Shown: in pieces, positions 1-10,201 of the stretch
Position numbering within the stretch: position 1 is the stretch's first letter
Layout: each line of letters starts with the position of its first letter
NCBI GenBank assembly: GCA_902651635.1
Contig: CACRSC010000126.1
Coordinates: 12,426-41,578, forward strand
DNA length: 29,153 nt
From: Mastigamoeba balamuthi
Lineage: Eukaryota; Evosea; Mastigamoebida; Mastigamoebidae
Reading direction: 5' to 3'
Translations under genes and position numbers: made by a program
The notes under the pieces: generated by a model
Told to the model about the DNA's origin: nothing
Databases searched by the model: none
What the model saw: the letters and a program-made list of their open reading frames with translations, nothing else

Positions 1-1115
1 GTTCGCCGACGTGCACGTCAGCACGGTCAGCGAGCTGCCGCACCAAGTCCCCGACGACGTCGAGGACCTGTACAAGAGGTTCTCGCAGACGACAGCGCCG
101 TCGTGGGCGATTGCGGCCAACGACGTCGAGACAGTCAAGGAGGTCACCGAGCGGGGCAACTTTGGCGTGGTCTTCAAGGGGTATGACCCTTCCTCTCGGC
201 CACCAGTCCGGCCCTCACCAACGCGCCGCTGGCAGCACGTGGAGGAGCCAGACAGTGGCGGTGAAGAAGTTCTTCAGGCAGAAGGTGGACAGCGTCACCA
301 TGACCGAGATAGAGCTCCAGATCAAGGAGATCGTCACCCTCTCCAACATCCGCCACCCCAACATCGTCCTATTCGTGCGTGGCTCGTGTCGAGCTGCATC
401 AGGCAGCGTCTCTTTGGCCTCATCTCGGTTTCGCGCTCCCAGATGGGGGCGTGCACGGAGCCGCACAACATGTTCGTCGTGACCGAGTGGATGGACATGG
501 GCAACCTGCTCCAGCTCATCAGCAGCAGCCACCAGCTCGAGAAGCAGAGGGGCGTCGCCATCCTGATCTCCACGTGCAGCGCGCTCACGTACCTCCACCA
601 GTGCGGCATTGTGCACCGCGACCTCAAGTCCTCCAACATCCTCGTGCGTCTCTCACGGCAGCGCGGCTGTCCCCTGGCGTTCCGTCGACCCCCAGCCGCC
701 ATTCTGACCGGTGCCCGCGCCCCCTCCCCCCTCGCAGCTGAACAAGAACATGGACGTCAAGGTGTCGGACTTTGGGATGGCGGCAGTGAAGACGGCCAAC
801 AAGATCAGCACGCTCTGCGGCACCATCGCGTGGATGGCCCCAGAGGTGCTCAGCAGCGGCGCGTACTCGGAGGCCTCGGACGTGTACAGCTTCGGCATCG
901 TCATGAGCGAGATCCTGTCGGGCGAGGTCCCGTTCAAGGGCCTCAACAAGGTCGTCGTCGCCCGCGAGATCCTGCAGGGCCAGAGGCCCGACGTACCCAG
1001 GAAGCTCGGCGCCTACGGCAGCGCGTACGTGGAACTGATGCGCAGGTGCTGGGGTCAGGAGCCTTCGCAGCGCCCGACCTTCAAAGCGATAGGCGCAGAG
1101 CTCGCAGGCATGTGA
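1..1115 (+). CDS. TKL-type protein kinase, 3' part (open at window start)
   Basis: This is a catalytic kinase domain missing its N-terminal part. Exons are 1-180, 236-374, 443-643 and 738-1115; all three introns match in phase (55, 68 and 94 nt). In order the joined protein shows a glycine-loop remnant (NFGVVFKG), the ATP-binding lysine in VAVKK (codon 264-266), HRDLKSSN (from 614), DFG (768-776), APE (837-845) and a C-lobe ending in RCW and RPTF. HRDLKSSN, WMAPE and RCW..P..RPTF are typical of tyrosine-kinase-like (TKL/RAF/MLK-like) Ser/Thr kinases. The reading frame is open at base 2; the preceding residues look like a juxtamembrane linker, so a receptor-type protein beginning outside the window is possible but not shown. 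All catalytic residues seen are intact. The stop lies about 10 residues after the RPTF motif, so there is no C-terminal extension. Confidence 0.9.
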
Positions 1116-1602
1116 GAAATCCCCTGCGCCCCACTCGGTCATTGTACCAGACAGCGGAGTCGGACCTCCGCTCGTCGAATAGATGTTTGCTTCCACTTCA
1201 CAGGAAATGTTGCGAGGCATCGTAGCCTGGGAGAGTGTAGGTTCGGCGAAGTAGACTTCACCGTTTTTGGCTCCTACTCTAGTGTGGATACTTCCCAGAT
1301 ATCCTTAGCCTGATGGCACTGCAGTCATTGCCATTGCTGGATACGCTGAAGACATGCTTCGTGCAAATGATGGTGCATTTCCCCACTTTCCTTCCTGCCT
1401 CCAAATTGCAGTTTAGCAATTGTCGCACTTTTAGCACTGCAATCACTAAACCATTGGAATTTTCCCATGTTTTACATCACGCAGGAGGAGCTTAAGCAGG
1501 AGCAGTGACACACTCACCATATCATACTGACACCAAGTACCTCAGCAAGGTGAAGAGGAAGGACAAGCTTGAGGCAGCAGTTGCAGCAGTTAAGCCACCA
1601 CT

Positions 1603-1651
1603 GCTACTGCCCACCATCATCACTTGCAGAAGCAGCAAGGTGGGCAGTAGC
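1603..1651. repeat. 13-bp inverted repeat (hairpin)
   Basis: The sequence GCTACTGCCCACC at 1603-1615 is followed, after a 23-nt spacer, by its exact reverse complement at 1639-1651. It could form a stem-loop in DNA or RNA. I see no coding context. Its role is unknown, and it could be a chance product of a purine-rich low-complexity stretch. Confidence 0.6.
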
Positions 1652-1964
1652 TGATGTCATTATTGAGTATGAATGAAGCCTCAGCCAGAAGGTACATTTG
1701 CTCTCTTCTCTTGGTGGGCATGCACGGGCTGATAGCAACCAGAGTTGCTACTGCACGGGCGTTCGGCACTGCTGCCCATGGCAGTACCCGTTTTCAATTC
1801 CCCCAAGAAGAAAGGCGAATTTGTTAGAGAAAAGCCAGTAAGTGCCCTGCGGAGTTGATTCTCTCCGGGGGTGCTATGACCCTTCTTGGACCTTCTTTCT
1901 CTCGCGGTTTTCATCGTCTCCAGATCAGAAGAGGTTATCCAATTTTAGGGTGCTCGGGCTGATA

Positions 1965-2148
1965 TGTCTTTGCAGCCAAATGTACCATTTTACCAGTTTC
2001 ATGAAAAACACCAAAAAGTGAAAAAGTCGTTTTAAATGACATTGAAAAAATGAAATAACTAAGTCAGTTCTACTAAGTCAGTACGAAAAAAAACTAAGTC
2101 AGTTTTTTCTGTGAGACTGGTAAAATGGTATGTTTGGCTGCAAAGACA
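1965..2148. repeat. Long imperfect inverted repeat with triple internal motif
   Basis: Arms 1965-2002 and 2111-2148 are reverse complements at 34 of 38 positions. The 108-nt loop between them is A-rich and holds three copies of ACTAAGTCAGT or a near match (about 2058-2105). The arrangement resembles a miniature inverted-repeat element or a foldback structure. No transposase is present, and I could not identify a target-site duplication by eye. Confidence 0.65.
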
Positions 2149-2179
2149 GATTCCACCATTTCATTCTTGGCTGCCCTGC

Positions 2180-2471
2180 ATGAAGCTCGTCCTCCTATCC
2201 TTGGCGGCTGCAGTGCGTCCGGCATTCTCGGTTGCTCAGCCTCGTAGCACCTCTCTGACCACAGGTGCACAATGGCATTCAGGCTGCCCTGGCAGGCCCC
2301 TACAACTGGACCTCCATGCCCTGTAAGCTGATGCTGAGCAACACAACTCATCCGCCGGCTGGCTCTCTCGTTGTTGGCGTTCTGCACACTCTCAAGTCTG
2401 CTTCCAACTTTGAGGCACGCATTGGAGACTCTGCCCATCCCCACCGGGCTGCCCGGGCTGGGCGCTTATGA
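2180..2471 (+). CDS. Possible small secreted protein (two exons)
   Basis: A methionine at 2180 starts MKLVLLSLAAA, which looks like a signal-peptide core. It is followed at 2213 by GTGCGT, the favoured donor in this window, and a 52-nt intron ending in ACAG at 2264. Exon 2 (2265-2471) continues in phase, giving about 79 residues containing GPYNWTSMPC and an N-glycosylation-like NTT. I recognise no family. Within exon 2, a GTAAGC (about 2322) could be a further donor, so the 3' structure is uncertain. The gene may also be a decayed copy of something longer. It starts only 32 bp beyond the inverted repeat at 1965-2148. Confidence 0.3.
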
Positions 2472-2709
2472 GAGCCATCTCATCTCACTCGGGTCACCCC
2501 GCAGGTCATCATGTCCGTGTGCATGGGCGTGTAGCGCTTCACGTGAACATGAACAGCTTCAATCCTCAGTATGAAAGTGATTCTGGGTAACTAGTGATCA
2601 AGAGATGACATTATTGCGCCCCGATTCCAAATCAACACATTTCAGATCTGAATAAATCTTCCGAGATCATTTTTGCATTTTTGCTGCTGTTTTTAAATTT
2701 TCAAAAAAA

Positions 2710-5012
2710 ATGGTGCGTCTGGTCGTCGTGTTCGAGGGCGCGCGCCACACGATCGACCACGACCCGGCCGAGGGCCCCGAGGTCCTCAACGCCCTCGTGA
2801 GCTCCGTGACGGGCCTGGACCCCTCCTACCAGCTGCTGCGCCTCAACGGCCGCCCGCTGACGGCCTCGTCCGCCCTCCCCGACCACGCGGCCCTCCACGT
2901 CCTCCGCTCGCTCGTCCCCGTCCCGGAGCCCACCGCGCTCCCCTCCCCCGCGCCCCCCGCGGTCCCCTCTGCCGCCCCCGTCGCCCCCGCGGCCCCCGTG
3001 GCCCCGGTGGCGCAGTGCGACCCGCGGGCGCTGGCGGAGATGCGCGGGCGGCTCGTGAGCCACGCGCAGCAGGTGGCGCTGTACGAGCGCCCGGAGGCGC
3101 AGGCGCTGGCGCTGTCGCTGGTGCCCGAGGCGCTGGTGCGGGCGCCCGAGGGGGAGGGCCTGGCGGACCCGCAGCGGGCGCACGTGCGGGAGCTGATGCG
3201 GTGGTTCAAGAGCGAGTTCTTCGCGTGGGTCAACAGCGCCCCGTGCGAGCGCTGCGGGGCGGCAGAGACGCGCGGCAAGGGCGGCGCCGTGCCGACGGAC
3301 GAGGAGCGGCGGTGGGGCGCCGGCAGGGTCGAGCTCTACGAGTGCGCCAAGTGCGGGGCGCTGACGAGGTTCCCGCGCTACAACGACCCCCAGAAGCTCC
3401 TCGAGACGCGCCGCGGCCGCTGCGGCGAGTGGGCCAACGTGAGCTCCGCGCCGGGCTGGGAGGAGGGCAGGAGGAGGAGGGCACTGAGGGGGTGCTGGGG
3501 CGGCTGGGGTGCAGTGCTTCTGCCTGATCTGCAGGGCGGTGGGGTACGAGGCGAGGTTCGTGGTGGACTGGACGGACCACGTGTGGGTCGAGGTGTGGTG
3601 CGAGAGGGAGGGCCGCTGGATACACGCCGACTGCTGCGAGGTCGCCTACGACAAGCCCCTCACCTACGAGCGCGGCTGGCACAAGGAGCTCTCCTACGTC
3701 GTCGCCTTCGCCTGTACGTCTCTCTCTCTCTCTCTCTCTTTCTCTACCTCTCCGCTTTTTTCTCTCGTGTGTGTATGCATGTCTGCGATACAGTTGCTTC
3801 TGAGCCCTCTCCTCTACTCTCAGTTGTCACAATTGCTCGAGCACCGTGGCACACCATCACACTCGCTGCTGATAACTCACACTGGGATACACGCAGACGG
3901 CGAGGTGGTGGATGTCACGAGGAGGTACACAGAGCACTTCGATGTCGTGGCGCAGCGCAGGTCTGCGAACCTGCCCGAGCAGGTCTTCCAGCAGCTCGTC
4001 GCCGAGGTCAGCGCGATGTGCGCGACCAGGCTGCCCCCAGAGCAGCGCGCCAAGACGCTCGCGCGCCAGTTTGCCGAGGCCATGGAGCTCGCCTGCCCCC
4101 GCGACCGCGGCGGCGACTACGCGGGCAGGACCAGCGGCTCGGAGGAGTGGCGCCGCCAGAGGGGCGAGACCGGCGGTGCCGCCCCCGCCCTCGTGGCCCC
4201 CAGCGTCGACCCCGCCGAGGGCAAGACGCAGACGACCGCGGTCGCGGACAGGAGCGCACTGCGCGTCGTGGGCAAAGCGCTGTCCGACGATGATGCCCTC
4301 GTGCTGACACAGAAGGCGCCGAGCCAGGTCGGGGCCGCGTGGGCCGAGGTCGAGGCGGCTGCCCTGTGCGCGGGGTTCGACTGCCGGTTCTCGTTCTGCA
4401 TCAGGCAGCCCGGGGCCGACGGCTTCGCACTCGTCCTGCAGAGCGAGTCCAAGGACGCCATTGGCGGGCCCGGAAGCGAGCTGGGATACTCTGGCATCTC
4501 GCAGAGGTAACGGCCAGCGAGCCGCGCGTGCCCGCCTCTCACGCTGTCCTCTCGTTCGCAGCGTTGCCTTGGAGTTCGATACGTATGAGTCCTCGTCGTT
4601 CGACGACCCGAATGGCAACCACGTTCGCACTGTTCTGTTGGCCGTCCCGGGGGCTCACGGTCGCCCTTACAGATAAGCCTGCACACGCGCAACAAGGGGA
4701 AGAACACGGCGGACCACACGTACTCGGTCGCGTGCAACGCGCAGATCCCACGCCTCAACGACGAGAAGGAGCACGAGGTCCGTGTGTGCTACAGCAGCGC
4801 CAAGGTAAGAGCAAGCAAACAGACCCCGCGAGTCCAACCAGAGCGCACAGATGTACGTGTGGCTCGACGGCGCGTTTGTGCTGGACGCAGCCATCGACTT
4901 GGCGAAGTCTGTGGGTTCCCAGGGCGCGGCGTGGATTGGGTTCACAGCTGCCACGGGAGGACTCTGCCAGGAGCACAGGATTACCAAGTTCAGCCTGTGC
5001 CTCCTGCAGTGA
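2710..5012 (+). CDS. Peptide:N-glycanase with C-terminal L-type lectin domain
   Basis: The cytosolic enzyme removes N-glycans from misfolded glycoproteins exported from the ER. Exons 2710-3438, 3515-3713, 3897-4506, 4562-4622, 4673-4804 and 4851-5012 give 630 residues with matching phases. Residues 1-65 resemble a ubiquitin-like fold, followed by a Pro/Ala linker. The transglutaminase-like core has zinc-binding CxxC pairs (C179/C182, C212/C215) and a triad of C238 in GRCGEW, H265 in DWTDHVW and D282 in HADCCE. From about residue 420 the protein matches a legume-type/L-type lectin: ADGFALVLQ, GGPGSELGYSGI, VALEFDTY, DPNGNH, YVWLDG and GFTAATGG. Animal enzymes instead carry a PAW domain here. 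The 4623 donor is GTTCGC, the weakest splice call; the 3714-3896 intron (183 nt, TC repeat) keeps the frame open. An A-rich run just precedes the start codon. No signal peptide is seen. Confidence 0.9.
3718..3755 (+). repeat. TC microsatellite inside glycanase intron 2
   Basis: A run of TC dinucleotides follows the GTACGT donor of the second intron of the glycanase gene. It is simple-sequence DNA and helps explain why this intron (183 nt) is longer than its neighbours. Confidence 0.8.
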
Positions 5013-5311
5013 CTGCACATCACAGTGCCAGCTGCTTGCTTCCTCGACCGCCACATCTGGGCGCAAAGCAATGCCACAACAGAGTTGGGGTTTGATGTCC
5101 TCCAATCCCGCTTCTGAAATGATGCACGGGGTGAAGGACAGCTCACGGCCGAACCTCTACGTCCTGCGACCAGCGCACACAGAGCACCAGTGCACGTGTT
5201 CTTGCCTCTTTTGAATCACAGTGCTGTCTGCTTCTCGCTCGTTCAAAGGACAGGCCTTCTTGGCTGGCACTTCCTGTTCGTCCTTGCCGTTACTGCTGCT
5301 CTTCTCCGCAG

Positions 5312-5478
5312 AGGCGGAGGAGAAACCAGCATCGGCAGACGTCTTGGACAACGAGGTATTCATCACCCAGCAGCCCGAGTCGTCGCCGATGCTGCTCTTG
5401 GCGATTGCCTTGGCTGTTGCAATCCAAATCGGGATCGGGCAACTTCTGTGCGCAGCGAGACGCCAGGTTGTGGCTTAG
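5312..5478 (+). CDS. Possible 3' exon of a small membrane-anchored protein
   Basis: A pyrimidine-rich stretch ending in CGCAG (5311) precedes a frame reading EEKPASADVLDNEVFITQQP, then a hydrophobic segment (MLLLAIALAVAIQIGIGQLL), then a short basic end (AARRQ) and a TAG at 5476-5478. An acidic linker, one membrane span and a basic tip are what a tail-anchored or type I membrane protein end looks like. I could not find an upstream exon with matching phase: the short frame from ATG 5119 is a candidate but its only good donor does not fit. It may be a real last exon or a gene remnant. The family is not recognised. Confidence 0.28.
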
Positions 5479-6499
5479 TGCCGACATGTCCGCAATTGGT
5501 GCCACCCCGGCAAGACACGGGCGGGGGAAAAGGGGCCATCAATGACGCTGATACTCGTCAGTTATGACCTATCTGCAAGTGGCCAGCTTCAGAGGCCCCT
5601 TACCTCGCACCTCGCTCACCTAGAAGAAGAGCTACAAATCCTAGGAAAATGGCATCACCATAAATACAAATATTGGGGAGCGACCACTTTCCCCCTCAAC
5701 CGAATCTACCCACAGAAGAGGTTTCGGTCATAGAAGCAGAGTGGGAAAAACTATGACCTGCGGGAAAACTAGCCAGCAAAAATTCTGGAGTGAGAGTGGA
5801 TTCAGGTCCGCGGGCAGCAGCTACCTTCGGCGGAAATTGGAGGCAGACTCACACAGGAGATGGCGTGAGACAGGGGTTTCGGTTGTTTTTTTTTTGCTTT
5901 TCGTGAACACACACTCGACAGGTCTTCCCCCCCTTTAAGGGCCCAGAGGAGAGGGAAAAGAAATGGGTAACCGACATCTTATCCTTGTTGCCAAAGTCCA
6001 CCACGAAAAGGAATAATATAAGTAGTTTTTTCTCAATTGCGAGTCATAATACCACCCTATTTGCATTTTCTAGACGCACACAAGGGCTCATGCTTGTCGC
6101 AATCTCGGGCCCGTACACACATCTTATAATTCCTGCAATTTAATTCCGCTACACTCCAAATAATATCCTGAATGAATGGAAACCAGTATTCCCCACACTA
6201 CGCTAGCATCCTTGGCTCGCGGGAGACAAAACGACTGATGTCATGAATTGGACACTATTGTGACACCGGCAAAACTATTAAAAGAGACACCCGGGAAGGC
6301 TGAATTCGGCACAATTTGTTTGTTTCTCTCTGGCACTCCCTCAATTCTTGTTACAGGCAGGTACATGGAGACGCAAGTGCTAGACGAAAGACTCCGTGAG
6401 AAGGACTGCACTCTGCAATTCTGTCCTGAGAAGAAATATTGTCGTTGCCGTTGTCCCAGAGTGTGGCTTCTCTGGGAAGATTGACCACTTTTTTGTTAT

Positions 6500-6607
6500 C
6501 TACAACGTCACCAAGAAATGGTCTCCAGGTTTGAATAAAAGGGGGCCGCCTGACCGGTTGCCTCACTTTTTTTTTTGTGGCACCACCTGTCGCACGAAAG
6601 AAACACG
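6500..6607 (+). promoter_or_regulatory. Promoter region of protease gene 1
   Basis: Three short blocks are shared with the promoter of protease gene 2 in the same order: ACGTCA at 6505-6510 (98 nt before the ATG), AATAAAAGGGGG at about 6534-6545, and CACGAAAGAAACACG directly before the ATG at 6608. Conservation in order and spacing supports a functional promoter, though recent duplication alone could also explain it. Confidence 0.5.
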
Positions 6608-7757
6608 ATGCTGACTTCACTCACAATTGTCACAACCCTATTGATCGTCTCCACTCTGGGCTGCGACCTTCGCTGTCAGTGGGTAATCAACCGCCTACGC
6701 ATCCCCACATCCTCACAGTCATGACCACGACAGAGTGAATGGAAGGAGAAGCACGCCAAGGTCTACCACTCCGCCGAGGAGGGTGAGTCACCCGTCTGAC
6801 TGGCGGCCAACTGACTTGGGTGTATTCGCAGAGGAGCTGCGCTTTCAGGTCTTCGTCAACAACCTCGCCGACTACGCCGCGTGGAACGCTGAGCCAGGCC
6901 AGACTGCCATCTACGGCCCCAACCAGTTCTCAGACCTCAACGGCACCGAGTTCTCCCAGCGCTTCCTGCACCCGGCGGGCATCAAGCCATCCGGCCTGCC
7001 CCTCATGGAGGCTCCCGACGCTCCAATCAAGAGGGCGGCAGTCCCGCTGGCATACACCACTCCTTACGTGACGCCGGCACGCAACCAGGGCACGGTCTGT
7101 GGGTCGTGCTGGGCGTTCACGGCGGCAGCGGTGCTCGAGGGCGCTTACATGAGGACTCATAAGCAAACCGTCGCCATCTCGACCCAGAACATCATCGACT
7201 GTGCCAACTACGGCCAGATCGGGTACAACGGCTGCAAGGGCTTCTTCCCGGACAAGATTATCTCCGAGTTGGCGCTGAAGGGGCGCAGCGGGGGCGGCGT
7301 GTCCCTGGAGTCGCAGTACCCATACTTGGGGAGGATGAGCTCCTGCAGGAAGCCCCTTAGCAACCCCGGGGCAGTCATCACCACCGGCTACTTCACCCAG
7401 GCAATCGACGAGACCGAGGGCAGCGCGCTGTACTCGAGGCTGATGCAGTACGGACCGCTGGGCGTGGCCATGAACGCAGGGTACCTGCAGGGCTACTCGG
7501 GCGGCATAGTCAAGCACGGGCCCCGCTGCGTGCTGACCGATCGGGGCTTCAACGCTCCCGACCACGCGGTGACACTGGCGGGGTGGGGCGATCAGAACGG
7601 AATCAAGTACTGGCTGATCAAGAACTCGTGGGGGAGCACGTGGGGCGAGGCCAAGGACTACCGCGGCCCCAACGGCGAGGGCTATCTCCGGCTGCTGCGC
7701 GGGACCAAGGCCTGCCACATAACCGACACTCCAGCAGTCGGTGCCACGGTCGCCTAA
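6608..7757 (+). CDS. Papain-family (C1A) cysteine protease 1
   Basis: Cathepsin L-like endopeptidase, probably lysosomal or secreted. Exons 6608-6682, 6734-6782 and 6832-7757 join in phase to 349 residues. Residues 1-19 form a signal peptide. An I29-type inhibitory propeptide follows, with NQFSD at 72-76. The mature enzyme begins near 112. Active-site residues are intact: Q127 (oxyanion hole), C134 in CGSCWAF, H286 in DHAVTL and N306 in NSWGS. A GGVSLESQYPY segment and paired cysteines match the family. One residue (V130) is inserted between NQG and CGSC compared with the other three copies and with typical papains. It is closest to gene 2 on the opposite strand: their second introns, 3' flanks and promoters are recognisably alike, so the pair is a recent inverted duplication. 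Confidence 0.95.
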
Positions 7758-8706
7758 CTGCCGTGACGTCTCTGCCAAGGTTGTGATCTCGTGCTGGAAG
7801 AGTGATCAGGTTGAGAGCACACTGAGTGGTCGCCCCTCTGTAAACAACCAGAAAACCGTGAGATGAACGACCCAGAAAGTGGCCTGCGCAGTATGGTTTT
7901 GTTGACTTGGGGAAAGGGAGGAGGCCTCTCGCCATTTGAGTCCGTAGATGAAGAGCACGCTAGCAGAGCCACCCTTCTCTCCCACGCCGACCTTACTGAA
8001 GAACTGGATGCTGCCTATGAATCAACTAACCTCGAGGTCTCGCGCAGCTGCCAACAAGGCATTGGTGTCACAAAGCGGTTTTTGTTGTGTCACAGTCTCA
8101 GGGGGGGGCTTCCACCTCACAAAGGCGTCCATGAAAATGCCTTCCGAGAAGGTCTGCACAACTCAAGTGGATGGCCACGTGCAGTGAGCCGTTCTGCAGA
8201 AGCCTCTAGTACAATACGACGGGCCTCTCCCGAGAGAGGCACCACCTGCCCCCCAATGACTTAATTTCCGATGTGTCCACCAGACATAAAAGGCCATGTA
8301 CGAGTCGACACATTCACGAAGGCGGCTATACTCGAGATCTTGAACATGTCGCTCAGACAGACGGTCGTTGAGACCAAGCAGAACCTTGAAGACTTCGCAA
8401 ACAATTCTGCAAGGGTTTCAATCATACTAATTACACTGAAATCGGTAATTGTCCTCACTTCAGACAAAAAAAAACAAGACGGTCCAAAAACTCCACCAAG
8501 GAGCACGATCTTCAGTAAGCAGTTCCTTCGAGCAGGCAGTGTCCGTGGAAACCCAAAATCTCTAGAGATTTGCATGTTTCCCCTGATTTTTACATGGCCT
8601 GTTTCCCCTGCTTTTCACTTGGTCACCCAACTCTTTACTGCCAATCTTTCTGATGTCTCTCTGCGCTGCGTTGTATACAGCAACCACTACTGTGTATAAT
8701 AATGTC

Positions 8707-8773
8707 AATGTCATTTCACGAAGTCTTATGAATTGGCCTTCGGCCAATTCAATCGACTTTGCGAAATGACATT
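8707..8773. repeat. 67-bp near-perfect palindrome
   Basis: Arms 8707-8738 and 8742-8773 are reverse complements with about 5 mismatches in 32. The innermost 10 bp (GAATTGGCC and neighbours) pair perfectly around a TTC centre. It sits exactly at the boundary where GC-rich DNA changes to the AT-rich pocket, so it may be the end or the core of an inserted element. A structured RNA is the alternative. Confidence 0.75.
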
Positions 8774-9369
8774 TTATTTATTCATACACTTCTTAATTTA
8801 TTATTTACCATTTTCCCCTTTTCTGACTAATGAAACTAGAAAAAATAATTTTTTGTTCTTTACAGGTGCATTCTGAGATCTGCTATCGACTCTCTTATTC
8901 TCTTTTTCTAAAGAGAAGATGTTGAGTTCCATTTTTATTATAATATACAATACTACGAAATGTGATGAAATAACATTAATTGTATGAGGGGTGCTCATTT
9001 CAGAATATAAGTTTATAATGTAAGAATTTAGTAAATTTAATGTTATAACTGAATAATACCGTCAATTAGAGTCAAGCCAATGGTTACATAAATTAAAACG
9101 AAGGAAGTTTGGATTCTATCATTGCAGGTTTTCAAATTTCTCACTCTATTGATGAAATTGTACTTGGCTAATTTGTAAAAGGGAGATTTACTGAAGAGTT
9201 ACTTTCGATTGAGAAATGTTGCTATGATATTCCGGTGAAGAGGAAGCCTTTCTCAGTGGGTTGTCTAGTACAAAATGTTTTTTACACATATCAATGTTTC
9301 AGAAACACGTTCTTAAGTAAAGAACGTTTCACAAGACACTTGCATACAGATCTACAAAGTTCTCTTTTC

Positions 9370-9696
9370 TTATTTTCTGGCTTTATACATCTCCCTTGAA
9401 GGAATCACATACAGAATCTGTGATGCAAACAATGGACACAAGGTCCTGGATTCTGTTCGAGGAATGCCCGCAATTCGGCAAACGTCTCCAATGACGGTGT
9501 AGTTCATCTGCGACAAACTGCTGATGATGCCACAGAACACAGGGCCACTGTTGATGCCGATCCAGATGGCCATCTTCCCAATCAAACTCCTGGTGGAGCC
9601 GACCGAACGAACCTGAACAAGCTGAGCTTTGCAGAGGGGCGAGAAAAAATCATGGGGGGAGGGCACACCGGAGTAAATACTGCCGAACGAGCCCAA
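9370..9696 (-). pseudogene. Class III nucleotidyl cyclase fragment
   Basis: On the minus strand the frame reads IGINSGPVFCGII, then MNYTVIGDVCRIAG, then a degraded continuation. This matches the adenylate/guanylate cyclase core (consensus GIHTGPVVAGVVG … YTVIGDTVN.A.R). Only about 75 residues of the roughly 180-residue domain are present, with no metal-binding aspartates and no ATG. A stop follows at once, so the fragment cannot be active. About 60 residues upstream the frame reads LGSFGSIYSG, which resembles a kinase glycine loop. That could be the relic of a kinase-cyclase fusion with the middle deleted, but such a short match may be chance. Confidence 0.65.
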
Positions 9697-10201
9697 GGCG
9701 AAGGGCGGGTTCGCCGCGAGGCCAGAACATACTTGACCTCGAGGTCAACGAGAGCAGCATGGGCCGGGGGACCAGCAGCAGCGGCACGACCTCATCGTCC
9801 TCGGCCAGGCGGCCCGACAACCCGGGGCTTATGTGCCTCGCATAGAAGAGTGGCGCCATCGCCTGTGGCCTGTGTTCGTGCCAGCGGGAGAGGAGGAGGA
9901 AGAGGGAATACATAGAGGGCGAGAGACCTGCGGTTAGAGAAAAAATGAAGAAGAAAAAACCACGTTTAGATGGTCATGCGTCTCACATATCTCAACTGCT
10001 GGCTTGCAGGCCAGCATTTCGCTCTCCTTAACATGTTCAGAATGTTCCAGATGGCCGACGAGAGTTGTTTTATCCTCCATTTGTTGTTTTTGTGGCTGTT
10101 TACATCGAGGTAACCACCCAAGTGTGCTCCGACTGCTCACTGTTGGGGAATGCGGTACAATCACGAGACCATGACGTTGGCAGAGACTTCACGGGGGGCA
10201 G

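Larger units (their letters stand above)
1116..2179. other. Gap without a supported gene
   Basis: I find no frame with recognisable protein similarity. Around 1480-1660 a short Lys/Ala-rich stretch (…VKRKDKLEAAVAAVK) could be a decayed coding fragment, but stops interrupt it. The gap holds a 13-bp perfect hairpin (1603-1651) and the left arm, the loop and most of the right arm of a large inverted repeat (1965-2148), described separately. Confidence 0.5.
5013..6607. other. Gap with little coding signal
   Basis: Apart from the possible membrane-anchor exon at 5312-5478 (separate entry), I see no supported gene. Composition falls toward 45-50% GC with T runs (about 5887). The last 110 bp are the promoter of the first protease gene. 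Confidence 0.5.
7758..10201. other. Gap between convergent protease genes 1 and 2
   Basis: The first 900 bp are moderately GC-rich, with open frames (for example 7863-8264) that match no family I know. From about 8700 to 9650 the DNA turns AT-rich and carries a 67-bp palindrome and a nucleotidyl cyclase remnant, listed separately. A short stretch near 9181-9399 on the plus strand reads YQCFRNTFLSKERFTRHLHT, like half of a C2H2 zinc finger, but a stop codon lies close upstream. No intact gene is supported. Confidence 0.5.

Noticed and set aside
2710-4293. Uninterrupted 527-residue frame as the glycanase protein
   Set aside because: After base 3438 this frame becomes Arg/Gly-rich noise, while splicing 3439-3514 restores the conserved catalytic continuation in another frame.
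9061-9399. Plus-strand C2H2-like half finger in the AT-rich pocket
   Set aside because: Only one CF…H..H pattern with a nearby stop and no second cysteine at the usual spacing; too weak to call.
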